Assembly: GCF_018219815.1 (NCBI RefSeq)
Contig: NZ_JADMKU010000012.1
Span: 1 to 64,000, forward strand
Direction: 5' to 3'
Length of the DNA: 64,000 nucleotides
Source: Thalassovita aquimarina
GTDB lineage: Bacteria; Pseudomonadota; Alphaproteobacteria; Rhodobacterales; Rhodobacteraceae
Below are positions 44,026-52,427 of the stretch, one piece after another (the first letter of the stretch is position 1; every line of letters begins with the position of its first letter). The position numbers were made by a program, and so were the translations under genes. Below the pieces are notes generated by a model. The model ran no database searches. It had not been told where the DNA came from and saw nothing but the letters and a program-made list of their open reading frames with translations.

Positions 44026-44328
44026 GTGACCGGTCTTATTGCGGCTAGGGGTGTTGTGGAACGATAGGCAAGATCGGCAACCTTAGATAGTCAGGAATCC
44101 CGGACGTCGGGCCGCGCGGGGGAACGATGCCGGATGTATGGAAGCAGATGGGTGCGGTGCCGGCGATCGTGCATCCGCACCGGCGGCTGCAGCATCTGCG
44201 CGGGCAGGGCGCGCGCTGGAGCGCACGACGCTGGAAGGGGATTGGTGGATGGAGGGGCGCGCCCCCATGGCGGCGCTCAGCCGCGTCGGCAAGCCCGTTT
44301 TGCCGGGCTTGCCGTTTTGCGGGGCGGA
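44026..44328. other. Intergenic region before azoR stop
   Basis: This 303-base gap holds a possible terminator (GGCAAGCCCG at 44288-44297 pairing with CGGGCTTGCC at 44304-44313) for azoR. Frames in it run into the azoR coding strand from the opposite side and do not look coding. Confidence 0.5.
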
Positions 44329-44925
44329 TTACGCCGCCAGTCCGGCGATGCCGTCATTGGCCGCCTTCACCGAGCTTTCGGCGTCGATGGCGAAGTGGTC
44401 GGAGGCGACGAATTGCACATCGGTGATGCCGAAGAAGCCCAGGATGTGGCGCATGTAGGCCGAGGCGAAGTCGATCTCCGACCCCATCCGGGTGCCGTTC
44501 GAGGCATAGGCGATGATTGCGCGGGTGCCTTGGATTAGCCCTTCCGGCCCGTCTTCGGTATAGCGAAAGGTGACGCCGGGCTGCGCCAGCAGGTCGATCC
44601 AGGTTTTCAGCTGGCTGGGCACGTTGAAATTGTAGACCGGCAGACCGATCACGATGGTGTCGGCATTCCGGACCTCGGCGATCAGACGGTCGGACAGCGC
44701 CGCGATGTCGGTCTGTTCGGGGCTGCGGTCTTCGGCCGGGACCGAGATCGCGGCGAACCAGGCGGCATCGGTTTCCGGCAGCGGATGCGCGGCCAGATCA
44801 CGATAGGTCACCGACGATTCGGGATGGGCAGCGCGCAGACGGGCGACGATGTCGCTGGTCAGGGATTTGGACATCGAACCTTCGGGTTTGATGCTGGTGT
44901 CGATATGCAGAATGGAATGGGTCAT
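44329..44925 (-). CDS. azoR: FMN-dependent NADH-azoreductase
   Basis: The protein has 198 residues from MTHSILHIDTSIK; AGGACA lies upstream. Flavodoxin-like fold: HIDTSIKPEGSMSKSLT binds the FMN phosphate, GLPVYNFNVPSQLKTWIDL, and ASNGTRMGS. AzoR reduces quinones and azo bonds with NADH. It is divergent from the small secreted protein gene, whose promoter region has an inverted repeat at 45167-45184. Confidence 0.92.
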   Translation of the reverse strand: MTHSILHIDTSIKPEGSMSKSLTSDIVARLRAAHPESSVTYRDLAAHPLPETDAAWFAAISVPAEDRSPEQTDIAALSDRLIAEVRNADTIVIGLPVYNFNVPSQLKTWIDLLAQPGVTFRYTEDGPEGLIQGTRAIIAYASNGTRMGSEIDFASAYMRHILGFFGITDVQFVASDHFAIDAESSVKAANDGIAGLAA

Positions 44926-45166
44926 GTCAGTTGTCCTGTTTCCGGTGTGTGTTTCGCCGCCAATAAATACGAGTGTGCGAAATCCGTGGGAATTGCGAAA
45001 AAATGCATTGAAAGCGTGCGCAAATGCATAGATCGAGCGATTCTCGGCGACGCGCGTAGAGGAAAGGGCGGCCGCGCCGACCGGATTCGGGACCGGTCTG
45101 TCCAGGGGGGTATGAGGGTGGCCGAATGAGCAACTGCCCGGGTTCTGTGCGATCGGCGCAAAGGTG

Positions 45167-45184
45167 TATTGCAATAGTGCAATA
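45167..45184. promoter_or_regulatory. Inverted repeat TATTGCA-N4-TGCAATA
   Basis: Perfect 7-base arms (TATTGCA at 45167-45173 and TGCAATA at 45178-45184) flank ATAG. It is 37 bases before the TTGACA of the small protein promoter and 242 bases from azoR. It looks like an operator for a dimeric regulator. Which gene it controls is not known. Confidence 0.5.
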
Positions 45185-45220
45185 GTTTGTGGGCTAGCGA
45201 AAATTGTACCCTGCTTGTTA

Positions 45221-45250
45221 TTGACAACTCCCACCTCCGAAGGGTTATTT
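45221..45250 (+). promoter_or_regulatory. Promoter of the small secreted protein gene
   Basis: Consensus -35 TTGACA at 45221-45226 is followed after 17-18 bases by GTTATTT (best as TTATTT at 45245). A start about 34 bases before the ATG fits. The -10 match is modest. Confidence 0.5.
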
Positions 45251-45283
45251 GGGGCGAGGTTTTATTCTAGAAGGGGGTTTCCC

Positions 45284-45496
45284 ATGAAATTTACGACTGT
45301 TGCGGTTGCCGCACTCCTCGCACTTTCGCCGCTCGCAGCTACTGCTGGCAGCCCGGTTGCTGCTCCTGAGGATGATGATGTCCTGGCCCCGCCGCCGGTT
45401 GGCAGCTTCGGCCTGGGTGGCGGCGCGGTCGCCATTGCCGCAGTGGCTGCTGCAGCGGCTCTGGCTGCTTCGAGCTCGTCGACTACGACCGAATAA
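45284..45496 (+). CDS. Small secreted protein with glycine/alanine-rich hydrophobic C-terminus
   Basis: The protein has 70 residues from ATG 45284 after AGAAGGGGG. A signal peptide (MKFTTVAVAALLALSPLAATAG) is followed by an acidic Pro-rich stretch (APEDDDVLAPPP), then a hydrophobic GGGAVAIAAVAAAAALAA segment and a Ser/Thr tail SSSSTTTE. It resembles small YjbE-like secreted proteins in style only. A promoter and a strong terminator flank it, so it is expressed as a single gene. Function unknown. Confidence 0.75.
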   Translation: MKFTTVAVAALLALSPLAATAGSPVAAPEDDDVLAPPPVGSFGLGGGAVAIAAVAAAAALAASSSSTTTE

Positions 45497-45516
45497 GTCG
45501 TTCGACATAGAGAATC

Positions 45517-45550
45517 GAAAAAGCGCGCCCGCTCTGGGTGCGCTTTTTTT
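45517..45550 (+). terminator. Rho-independent terminator of the small secreted protein
   Basis: AAAAGCGCGCCC pairs with GGGTGCGCTTTT (one G-U pair) around GCTCT, followed by a T run. It lies 20 bases after the stop codon. Confidence 0.88.
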
Positions 45551-45634
45551 ATCCGCAAGTGGTTGTGATCGCCTGGGTGATGGTGTCACCTGCCGGGCAC
45601 AGCCGGGGCAATGATCTGATCGGGACGGTCTTCC

Positions 45635-46510
45635 ATGGAAAACTGGGATGAAATCCGCACCGCCTACCAAGTGGCGCGTATGGGAACGGTCAGCGGCGCG
45701 GCCGAGGTTCTGGGCGTGCACCACGCCACGGTGATCCGACATATCGATGCGTTGGAGGCCCAGCTTGGCGTCAAGCTGTTCCAGCGTCATGCGCGCGGCT
45801 ACACCCCGACCGAGGCCGGGCAGGACCTGATGCGGGTGGCGCAGGCCACCGACGATCAGTTCAACCAATTGTCAGGGCGCATCAAGGGGCAGGGCGACGA
45901 GGTGTCGGGCGAACTGGTCGTCACTTCGCTCTCCGCTGTGTCGCCGCTGCTGATGCCGGTGATGGCCGATTTCCGGCTCGCCTATCCCGACGTCATCCTG
46001 CGCTTTCTAACCGGTGACCGCCTGTTCCGGCTGGAATACGGCGAAGCGCATGTCGCGATCCGCGCCGGTCGCGCACCGGAAGAACCCGACAACGTGGTTC
46101 AGCCGCTGCTGGAACAACGCACCGCGCTTTACGCGACGCAGTCCTACATCGACAGAATGGGGATGCCCGATTGCCCGTCCGACTTCGAGGGGCACCTGTT
46201 TGTCGGATCGGACAACCGCGATTCCCGCGCCCCCTATTTCAAATGGCTGTGGGAAAGCGTGCCGGAGGAAAACATCATCTTCCGCAGCGTCGACCCGCGT
46301 GCCCTTGTCTTTGCCGTGTTGCAGGGGATTGGCATCGGTTTCTTGCCCGAATGGGAAGCGTCGAAACATGACGAGCTGGTCGAGATTTGCACCGACCGCG
46401 ACGACTGGCGCAGCGCATTGTGGCTGGTGACCCATGTCGACCTGCATCGCACCACCAAGGTCCAGGCCTTCGTCAAATTCCTGAAGGAACGGGCCAAGGA
46501 GTGGCAATGA
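45635..46510 (+). CDS. LysR-family transcriptional regulator
   Basis: The protein has 291 residues. The N-terminal helix-turn-helix is GTVSGAAEVLGVHHATVIRH with IDALEAQLGVKLFQRHARGYTPTEAG. The periplasmic-binding-like effector domain follows (residues ~90-290). The EamA transporter gene starts 1 base after its stop, so the regulator and transporter form one transcript and probably act together. Confidence 0.9.
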   Translation: MENWDEIRTAYQVARMGTVSGAAEVLGVHHATVIRHIDALEAQLGVKLFQRHARGYTPTEAGQDLMRVAQATDDQFNQLSGRIKGQGDEVSGELVVTSLSAVSPLLMPVMADFRLAYPDVILRFLTGDRLFRLEYGEAHVAIRAGRAPEEPDNVVQPLLEQRTALYATQSYIDRMGMPDCPSDFEGHLFVGSDNRDSRAPYFKWLWESVPEENIIFRSVDPRALVFAVLQGIGIGFLPEWEASKHDELVEICTDRDDWRSALWLVTHVDLHRTTKVQAFVKFLKERAKEWQ

Positions 46511-46511
46511 C

Positions 46512-47393
46512 GTGACGCAGGCTGCCCGCGGCCATCTGGCCATGCTGATGTTCTCGGCCCTCGTGGCCGGGTCGTTTTCGCTTGGCTCGCTGGCGATGGA
46601 TCACATCACGCCGATGGCGCTGAATGCCGTCCGATTCGCCATCGCCGCCCTGCTGGTCGGCGCGGCGGGGGGGCTGAGCACCGGCATTCCGCGCAGTACC
46701 TTCCGGGCGCCCTGGCGCTACCTCGTGCTCGGCGGGGTTTTCGCCACCTACTTCGTGCTGATGTTTTACGGGCTGAAGACCGCGCAGCCGGTTTCGGCCG
46801 CGGCGGTGTTCACCCTGACCCCGATCATGAGCGCGCTGGCGGGTTTTGTCCTGCTGCGGCAGGTGACCACCTCGCGCATGGCGCTGGCGCTGAGCATCGG
46901 CGGGGCGGGCGCGCTTTGGGTCATCTTCCGCGCCGACGTGGCCGCGTTGCTACGGTTCCAGGTCGGGCAGGGCGAGGTGATCTATTTCTGGGGCTGTGCC
47001 GCCCATGCGATCTATATCCCGATGGTGCGGATGCTGAACCGGGGCGAATCGGCGATGGCCTTCACTTTCGGCACACTTCTGGCGTGCTGCGGCGCGATCA
47101 CCATTGTCGGCTGGGGCGACATAACGGCGACCGACTGGACCGCGCTGCCGGGGGTCGTCTGGGCCGCCATTCTTTACACGGCGGTTTTCGCCAGCGCGAT
47201 GACCTTCGTTCTGGCGCAGTATGCAACGCTCCGGCTGCCGGCGGCGAAGGTCATGGCCTATACCTACCTGACCCCCAGCTGGGTGCTGATCTGGGAACTT
47301 GCGCTTGGTCACGGCGTGCCGACGGTCTGGGTGCTGGGGGGCGTGATACTGACGGTGGTGGCGTTGCTGCTGTTGCTGCGCAACGAACACTAG
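46512..47393 (+). CDS. EamA/DMT-family transporter
   Basis: The protein has 293 residues from GTG 46512, with ten transmembrane helices in two EamA repeats (LMFSALVAGSFSLGSLA near the start, AAILYTAVFASAMTFVLAQYA in the second half). Such carriers export amino acids or metabolites. It is coupled to the LysR gene just upstream. Substrate unknown. GTG is the only close start. Confidence 0.87.
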   Translation: MTQAARGHLAMLMFSALVAGSFSLGSLAMDHITPMALNAVRFAIAALLVGAAGGLSTGIPRSTFRAPWRYLVLGGVFATYFVLMFYGLKTAQPVSAAAVFTLTPIMSALAGFVLLRQVTTSRMALALSIGGAGALWVIFRADVAALLRFQVGQGEVIYFWGCAAHAIYIPMVRMLNRGESAMAFTFGTLLACCGAITIVGWGDITATDWTALPGVVWAAILYTAVFASAMTFVLAQYATLRLPAAKVMAYTYLTPSWVLIWELALGHGVPTVWVLGGVILTVVALLLLLRNEH

Positions 47394-47496
47394 CGTTACG
47401 GCGGCAATCGCATCCGGGAGAGGGCAGACATTGCAGTCGGCCCGCCGGCGCGTTGCCGGCCTTTCCCGTCGCGTTGCCGGTTTACAGGGCGCGGTT

Positions 47497-47835
47497 CTAG
47501 CCTTCGCCTTCGCCCAGTTCGCGTTCCAGAAACCGTTCGAATGCATCGAGGTTGATCGCTTCGAACTGGCCGAAGCCCTGCATCCAGATACTTGCATCGC
47601 GCAACGCATCGGGTTCCAGCTTGCACCATTTCACCCGGCCACGCTTTTCCTGGCTGATAAGCCCGGCATTGGCCAAGATCACCAGGTGCTTTGAAATCGC
47701 CGCCAGAGACATCTCGAACGGGGCGGCCACGTCGGTCACCGCCATGTCGTCCTCCAGCAGCATCGACAGGATCCGCCGACGGGTCGGATCGGCCAGCGCG
47801 GCGAATACGGTGTCTAGGTCGGCGGGTGTGCTCAT
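47497..47835 (-). CDS. ArsR-family winged helix regulator
   Basis: The protein has 112 residues. ArsR/SmtB-type fold: FAALADPTRRRILSMLLEDD, then VTDVAAPFEMSLAAISKHLVILANAGLI (helix-turn-helix, split: VAAPFEMSLAAISKHL). There are no metal-binding Cys pairs of the ArsR kind, so it is probably an organic-signal sensor like the START-domain-linked type. No partner SRPBCC gene is adjacent. Confidence 0.88.
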   Translation of the reverse strand: MSTPADLDTVFAALADPTRRRILSMLLEDDMAVTDVAAPFEMSLAAISKHLVILANAGLISQEKRGRVKWCKLEPDALRDASIWMQGFGQFEAINLDAFERFLERELGEGEG

Positions 47836-48028
47836 GCGCCTTGCCTAGGCGCGCCCAGCGCGGCGGTCAACTGCGCTCAAGCAAAGATCAACCGGATGGT
47901 TGAATATGGGTTTTCGCCCCCGATGGCGCTAACAGGCATATCCGGGCGCGCCGTCTGTATTCTTGCGTTGCCAAAAATAATCGTTAAAACAATGTGTTAT
48001 CAATGTCGGGGCGGCGCGTTTTGCGCGC

Positions 48029-48057
48029 TTGACTCGGTGCCCCCCACGGCATAGCAA
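48029..48057 (+). promoter_or_regulatory. Possible promoter of the ATP synthase F0 operon
   Basis: TTGACT at 48029-48034 and TAGCAA at 48052-48057 are spaced by 17 bases, 31 bases before the atpI start. The -10 match is poor, so this is a weak proposal. Confidence 0.3.
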
Positions 48058-48087
48058 GTCGGCGACTATCCGCAGGGGGTTTTGCGC

Positions 48088-48417
48088 GTGACCGATCCCG
48101 ACCAAAAGCAGCAGCTCAAGCAGCTTGAGGACAAGATCGCAGCGGCCAAGAAGGCCCAGGCACCCAAGCCCCGCGCGGACGAACACTATTCGATGGCCAA
48201 TCAGGCCTGGCGCATGGTGATCGAAATGGTTTCCGGTCTCGGGATCGGGTTTGGCATAGGATACGGGCTGGACAGCCTGTTCGGGACGATCCCGATCTTC
48301 CTTGTCATTTTCACATTGCTGGGCTTGGCGGCGGGGATCAAGACGATGATCCGTACCTCCAGGGAAATCCAGGAACAGACATTGGCCGAAGAGGCCGAGA
48401 AGGACGAGAGGGCATAG
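48088..48417 (+). CDS. atpI: ATP synthase protein I
   Basis: The protein has 109 residues from GTG 48088. An N-terminal charged helix ([21 protein letters not shown]) is followed by two transmembrane helices ([22 protein letters not shown] and [17 protein letters not shown]). AtpI helps assemble the c-ring. It leads the F0 operon atpI-B-E-F'-F. The F1 genes are not in the window. Confidence 0.9.
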   Translation: MTDPDQKQQLKQLEDKIAAAKKAQAPKPRADEHYSMANQAWRMVIEMVSGLGIGFGIGYGLDSLFGTIPIFLVIFTLLGLAAGIKTMIRTSREIQEQTLAEEAEKDERA

Positions 48418-48419
48418 AC

Positions 48420-49178
48420 GTGGCAAGCGAAGCACATGGCGCTGAAACCGGTGGTCTGGTTTTCCACCCGATGGATCAGTTCATCGTCAAGCCGCTGTTC
48501 GGCGGCGACACGATCGAGTGGTACACCATCACCAACGTGACCCTGTGGATGGCCATCGCCGTTCTGGCCGTGATCGCGATGATGGTGCTGGGCACCTCGC
48601 GCCGCGCCATGATCCCGTCGCGCAGCCAGTCGGTGGGCGAACTGGCCTACGGCTTCGTCTACAAGATGGTCGAAGACGTCGCCGGCAAGGACGCGCTGAA
48701 GTTCTTCCCCTACATCATGACGCTGTTCATGTTCATTGTTTTCGCCAACTTCCTTGGCCTGATCCCGATGAGCTTCACCACCACCTCGCATTTCGCCGTC
48801 ACCGTGGTGCTGGCGCTGCTGGTCTTCCTGACCGTGACCATCGTTGGTTTCGTCAAGAACGGTGTTGGTTTCCTCGGCCTGTTCTGGGTCAGCTCGGCAC
48901 CGCTGGCGCTGCGCCCGATCCTGGCCGTGATCGAACTGATTTCCTACTTCGTGCGCCCCGTCAGCCACAGCATTCGTCTTGCTGGCAACGTGATGGCAGG
49001 CCACGCGGTGATCAAGGTTTTCGCCGGTTTCGCAGCGATCGCTGTCGTCAGCCCGGTTTCGGTGGTCGCGATCACCGCCATGTACGGTCTCGAGGTCCTG
49101 GTGGCCTTCATCCAGGCCTACGTGTTCACCATTCTGACCTGCGTGTATCTGAAGGATGCGCTGCATCCGTCGCACTAA
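48420..49178 (+). CDS. atpB: ATP synthase F0 subunit a
   Basis: The protein has 252 residues from GTG 48420. Membrane helices include [19 protein letters not shown] and the conserved ion-channel helix [19 protein letters not shown] with the essential Arg, plus [20 protein letters not shown]. It forms the proton half-channels facing the c-ring. It starts 2 bases after the atpI stop. Confidence 0.96.
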   Translation: MASEAHGAETGGLVFHPMDQFIVKPLFGGDTIEWYTITNVTLWMAIAVLAVIAMMVLGTSRRAMIPSRSQSVGELAYGFVYKMVEDVAGKDALKFFPYIMTLFMFIVFANFLGLIPMSFTTTSHFAVTVVLALLVFLTVTIVGFVKNGVGFLGLFWVSSAPLALRPILAVIELISYFVRPVSHSIRLAGNVMAGHAVIKVFAGFAAIAVVSPVSVVAITAMYGLEVLVAFIQAYVFTILTCVYLKDALHPSH

Positions 49179-49231
49179 GGTCAAACCCAAGAACTCTATC
49201 TATCCAACTTCCAATCGTAAGGAGATACATC

Positions 49232-49456
49232 ATGGAAGGCGATCTGGCACACATCGGCGCAGGCCTGGCAGCAATCGGTTCGGGCGCAGCCGCAATCGGT
49301 GTTGGCAACGTTGCAGGTAACTACCTGGCAGGCGCTCTGCGCAACCCGTCGGCAGCCGCGTCGCAGACCGCGACCCTGTTCATCGGCATCGCGTTTGCAG
49401 AAGCTCTGGGGATCTTCTCGTTCCTCGTCGCTCTGCTGCTGATGTTCGCCGTCTAA
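49232..49456 (+). CDS. atpE: ATP synthase F0 subunit c
   Basis: The protein has 74 residues: two transmembrane helices, with [19 protein letters not shown] in the first, a polar loop with LRNPSAA, and the proton-binding Glu in [12 protein letters not shown] of the second. The strong AAGGAG ribosome binding site 7 bases before the ATG fits its high copy number. It forms the rotating ring of the proton turbine. Confidence 0.97.
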   Translation: MEGDLAHIGAGLAAIGSGAAAIGVGNVAGNYLAGALRNPSAAASQTATLFIGIAFAEALGIFSFLVALLLMFAV

Positions 49457-49536
49457 TCCTTACGGAACACATCCTTACGGCCGGGTGGGCGCAGCGCGCC
49501 CGCCCGGTGTAACCGGAAGTTCCCAAGGAGGACGTC

Positions 49537-50103
49537 ATGGCGACTGAAACGCACGAAGCCGCAGAACACGCCGCTGAGGCCGCCCAAGCGGCGCATGAAG
49601 CAGCTGCTTCTGCACCGGGCATGCCGCAGCTGGATTTTACGAACTGGGGCAACCAGATTTTCTGGCTTCTGGTCACGCTGGTCGTGATCTATTTCGTCCT
49701 GTCGCGCATCGCGCTGCCCCGCATTGCTGCGGTTCTGGCCGAGCGTCAGGGGACCATCACAAATGACATCGCCAAGGCTGAAGAGCTGAAGGCGAAAGCG
49801 GTCGAAGCGGAAGAGGCTTACAACAAGGCTCTGGCCGAGGCACGTGCCGAGGCGCAGCGCATCGCCGCAGAAACCAAGGCCGCAATGCAAGCTGAACTTG
49901 ACGCGGCGACCGCCAAGGCCGACGCCGATATTGCTGTCAAGCTGACCGAAAGCGAAAAAGCCATCGGAGAAATCCGCGCCAGTGCGCTGGACAGCATCAA
50001 GGATGTTGCCAACGATACCGCCGCTGAAATCATCGCCGCCCTGGGCAGCGAAGCCGATGCCAAAACCGTCGACGCAGCCGTGGCTGCCCGGATCAAGGGG
50101 TAA
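49537..50103 (+). CDS. atpF': ATP synthase F0 subunit b'
   Basis: The protein has 188 residues. One transmembrane helix ([19 protein letters not shown]) after an Ala/Glu-rich N-terminus, then a long coiled coil ([23 protein letters not shown]). This is the second, divergent stalk subunit found in alphaproteobacteria and phototrophs, forming a b/b' heterodimer. AAGGAGGA precedes it. Confidence 0.93.
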   Translation: MATETHEAAEHAAEAAQAAHEAAASAPGMPQLDFTNWGNQIFWLLVTLVVIYFVLSRIALPRIAAVLAERQGTITNDIAKAEELKAKAVEAEEAYNKALAEARAEAQRIAAETKAAMQAELDAATAKADADIAVKLTESEKAIGEIRASALDSIKDVANDTAAEIIAALGSEADAKTVDAAVAARIKG

Positions 50104-50108
50104 GGGAT

Positions 50109-50666
50109 ATGCGTAAACTGGCAATTCTTTTCGCCCTGACCGCGGCCAGCCCCGCCTTCGCGGCTTCGGGTCCGTTCTTCTCGCTGCACAACACGAACTT
50201 CATCGTGTTGCTGGCGTTCATCCTGTTTCTTGCGGTTCTGGTCTATTTCAAAGTGCCGGGGCTGCTGGGTGGAATGCTGGACAAGCGCGCCGAAGGCATC
50301 AAGTCGGAACTGGACGAAGCCCGCGCCCTGCGTGAAGAGGCACAGGCTGTCCTGGCCTCCTACGAGCGCAAGCAGCAGGAAGTTCAGGAACAGGCCGATC
50401 GTATCGTGGCGCATGCCAAGGACGAGGCCGCCATCTTCGCCGAACAGGCCAAGGCCGAACTGGAAAAAACCATTGCTCGCCGATTGCAGGCAGCACAGGA
50501 CCAGATCGCGTCGGCCGAAGCATCCGCTGTCAAGGATGTTCGGGATGCAGCGATCGGGATCGCCATTGGCGCAGCCAATGACGTGATCGCCAAGAAGATG
50601 ACCGCAGCCGCAGGCAACAAGCTGATCGACGCGGCGATCGCGGAAGTGGACGCCAAGCTGCACTAA
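50109..50666 (+). CDS. atpF: ATP synthase F0 subunit b
   Basis: The protein has 185 residues. The N-terminus MRKLAILFALTAASPAFA looks like a cleavable signal, then the membrane helix NFIVLLAFILFLAVLVYF, then the coiled-coil stalk with LDEARALREEAQAVLASYERK. It connects F0 to F1 as the stator. Starts 5 bases after atpF' and is the last gene before a strong terminator. Confidence 0.93.
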   Translation: MRKLAILFALTAASPAFAASGPFFSLHNTNFIVLLAFILFLAVLVYFKVPGLLGGMLDKRAEGIKSELDEARALREEAQAVLASYERKQQEVQEQADRIVAHAKDEAAIFAEQAKAELEKTIARRLQAAQDQIASAEASAVKDVRDAAIGIAIGAANDVIAKKMTAAAGNKLIDAAIAEVDAKLH

Positions 50667-50693
50667 TAAGCCGCTTCGCAATCCATCAGAATC

Positions 50694-50722
50694 AAAACAC
50701 CCCGCCATTGGCGGGGTGTTTT
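50694..50722 (+). terminator. Rho-independent terminator of the F0 operon
   Basis: AAAACACCCCGCC pairs perfectly with GGCGGGGTGTTTT around ATT. It lies 27 bases after the atpF stop. It can work for both strands, so it also ends the convergent pheA transcript. Confidence 0.92.
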
Positions 50723-50780
50723 CGTTTCGGAGGAGCCGCCGGCGTTTGCCGGCCGTCCGGATGCAGGCGTCGTGCCGGGC

Positions 50781-51614
50781 TCAGTGGTGGCGCTGTTCGG
50801 CCGGGTAGACGCCCAAGATCTTCAGGTGGGTGGTGAAGTATTCCAGTTCTTCCAGCGCCAGCTTGACGTTCGGATCGTCGGGATGGCCCTCGACATCGGC
50901 ATAGAACTGGGTCGCAGTGAAGGACCCCCCGACCATGTAGCTTTCCAGCTTGGTCATGTTCACGCCGTTGGTGGCAAACCCGCCCATTGCCTTGTAAAGC
51001 GCTGCGGGAATGTTGCGCACCTGGAACACGAAGGTTGTGACCATCCCCCTGTCGCCGCGTCGGTCGTGATTGGGGTCGCGCGACATGACAAGGAAACGCG
51101 TGGTGTTGTGGCCATGATCCTCGATATCGCGCGCCAGAACGTTCAGCCCGTAGATATCGGCGGCCAATTCAGAGGCCAGAACCCCAAGATCGGTGGCGCC
51201 GCTTGCTGCCAGGTCCGCCGCTGCGCCAGCGCTGTCGGCGTAGGCCTCGCCGTGAATGCCGTGCAGCTTCAGGAAATTCGCGCTTTGCGGCAACAGAACC
51301 AGATGCGCGCGCACCGTCTTGATCTGATCCAGTGTAACGCCGGGATTCGCCATCAGGGCGATCCGCACCCGCACGAAGGTTTCGTCGACGATATGCAGGC
51401 CGCTTTCCGGCAGCAGACGGTGGATATCGGCGACCCGGCCATAAGTGGAGTTCTCGATCGGAAGCATGGCAAGCTCGGCCTCGCCGCTGCGGACCGCGCC
51501 GATCACGTCTTCGAAGGTGCGGCAGGGCAATGCTTCCATATCGGGGCGGGCCTGGTGGCAGGCTTCGTGGGAATAGGCGCCGGGTTCGCCCTGGAATGCA
51601 ATCCGCTTGGTCAT
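50781..51614 (-). CDS. pheA: Prephenate dehydratase
   Basis: The protein has 277 residues. The PDT domain spans MTKRIAFQGEPGAYSHEA to NTTRFLVMSRD (Thr-Arg motif). The ACT regulatory domain follows (FQVRNIPAALYKAMGGFATNG, then LESYMVGGSFTATQFYADVEG) and senses phenylalanine. It makes phenylpyruvate. No chorismate mutase domain is fused, which fits the separate AroQ at 39103. It runs convergent to the ATP synthase operon. Confidence 0.95.
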   Translation of the reverse strand: MTKRIAFQGEPGAYSHEACHQARPDMEALPCRTFEDVIGAVRSGEAELAMLPIENSTYGRVADIHRLLPESGLHIVDETFVRVRIALMANPGVTLDQIKTVRAHLVLLPQSANFLKLHGIHGEAYADSAGAAADLAASGATDLGVLASELAADIYGLNVLARDIEDHGHNTTRFLVMSRDPNHDRRGDRGMVTTFVFQVRNIPAALYKAMGGFATNGVNMTKLESYMVGGSFTATQFYADVEGHPDDPNVKLALEELEYFTTHLKILGVYPAEQRHH

Positions 51615-51733
51615 ATGTTGTTTTTCCTGTCACTTTGCGCCACTTAGGCGTCTGGTCGCGCAAACTACACCTTGCACAAGACAAGGGGAAGCGGATACAT
51701 ACGCGCCGACAGACACGAAACGGATGGGCTCCC

Positions 51734-52258
51734 ATGCTTGATACGATGACCCTTACGAAGGCTGGTGGCGCGCTCTGCGGCACGCTCCTGGTGTTCCTGC
51801 TCGGCAATTGGGCGGCAGAGACGCTTTATTCGATGGAAGGCGGCCACGGCGAAGGCCATGAACAGGCCTATGTCATTGATACCGGCGAATCCGAAGGCGA
51901 AGGCGGCGCGGCCGTTGAGGAAGGCCCCAGCTTCGAAGAACTGCTGGCCGAAGCTGATGTCGACAAGGGCGCCAAAGTCTTTTCGAAGTGCAAGGCCTGC
52001 CATAAGCTTGAGGAAGGCGCGAACGCGACCGGCCCGAGCCTTTACGGCGTCGTCGGCCGGAATGTCGGGGCGATGGAGGGTTTCGGCTATTCGGGTAAGC
52101 TGGTTGCAGTCGCCGATGTCTGGACACCGGAAAACCTGGACCACTTCCTGGCCGACCCGAAAGGCTTCGCGCCCGGCACCAAGATGTCGTTCTCGGGCCT
52201 GAAGAAGATCACGGACCGCGCCAACCTGGTGGCCTATCTGGACAGCCTGGACGACTAA
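51734..52258 (+). CDS. Membrane-anchored cytochrome c
   Basis: The protein has 174 residues from ATG 51734. An uncleaved N-terminal anchor (GALCGTLLVFLLGNWAAETL) is followed by a Glu/Gly-rich linker (residues ~35-65) and a class I c-type domain. Heme binds covalently at CKACH (Cys86, Cys89, His90), with Met151 in GTKMSF as the sixth ligand. It matches CycM/c552-type electron carriers between bc1 and oxidases. It is divergent from pheA, with its own terminator behind. Confidence 0.93.
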   Translation: MLDTMTLTKAGGALCGTLLVFLLGNWAAETLYSMEGGHGEGHEQAYVIDTGESEGEGGAAVEEGPSFEELLAEADVDKGAKVFSKCKACHKLEEGANATGPSLYGVVGRNVGAMEGFGYSGKLVAVADVWTPENLDHFLADPKGFAPGTKMSFSGLKKITDRANLVAYLDSLDD

Positions 52259-52285
52259 GTCCGACCGCTGCCGAGATGAGCTTTG

Positions 52286-52316
52286 AAGCCGTTGCCCGCC
52301 CGGGCGGCGGCTTTTT
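52286..52316 (+). terminator. Terminator after the cytochrome c gene
   Basis: GCCGTTGCCCG and CGGGCGGCGGC form a GC-rich stem (with G-U pairs), followed by CTTTTTCTTT. It lies 28 bases after the stop codon. Confidence 0.8.
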
Positions 52317-52427
52317 CTTTGGCGAATGGAGGAATTCACGGATTGTTCAGGAATTCTTGTCTTGAACCTCTCTGCGGTCCCTATAGCTTGGCTGGAAAAC
52401 AAAGAAATCCCCGCAGGAGCGACCGAG

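Larger units (their letters stand above)
44926..45283. other. Divergent intergenic region between azoR and small secreted protein
   Basis: This 358-base gap holds the azoR promoter region, an inverted repeat (45167-45184), and a -35/-10 pair for the small protein gene (45221-45250). No ORF in it looks coding. Confidence 0.6.

Noticed and set aside
44127-44426. 99-codon ORF after GGGGG and an ATG before azoR
   Set aside because: It runs into the antisense strand of azoR, is rich in Arg/Trp typical of shadow frames, and has no recognisable family.
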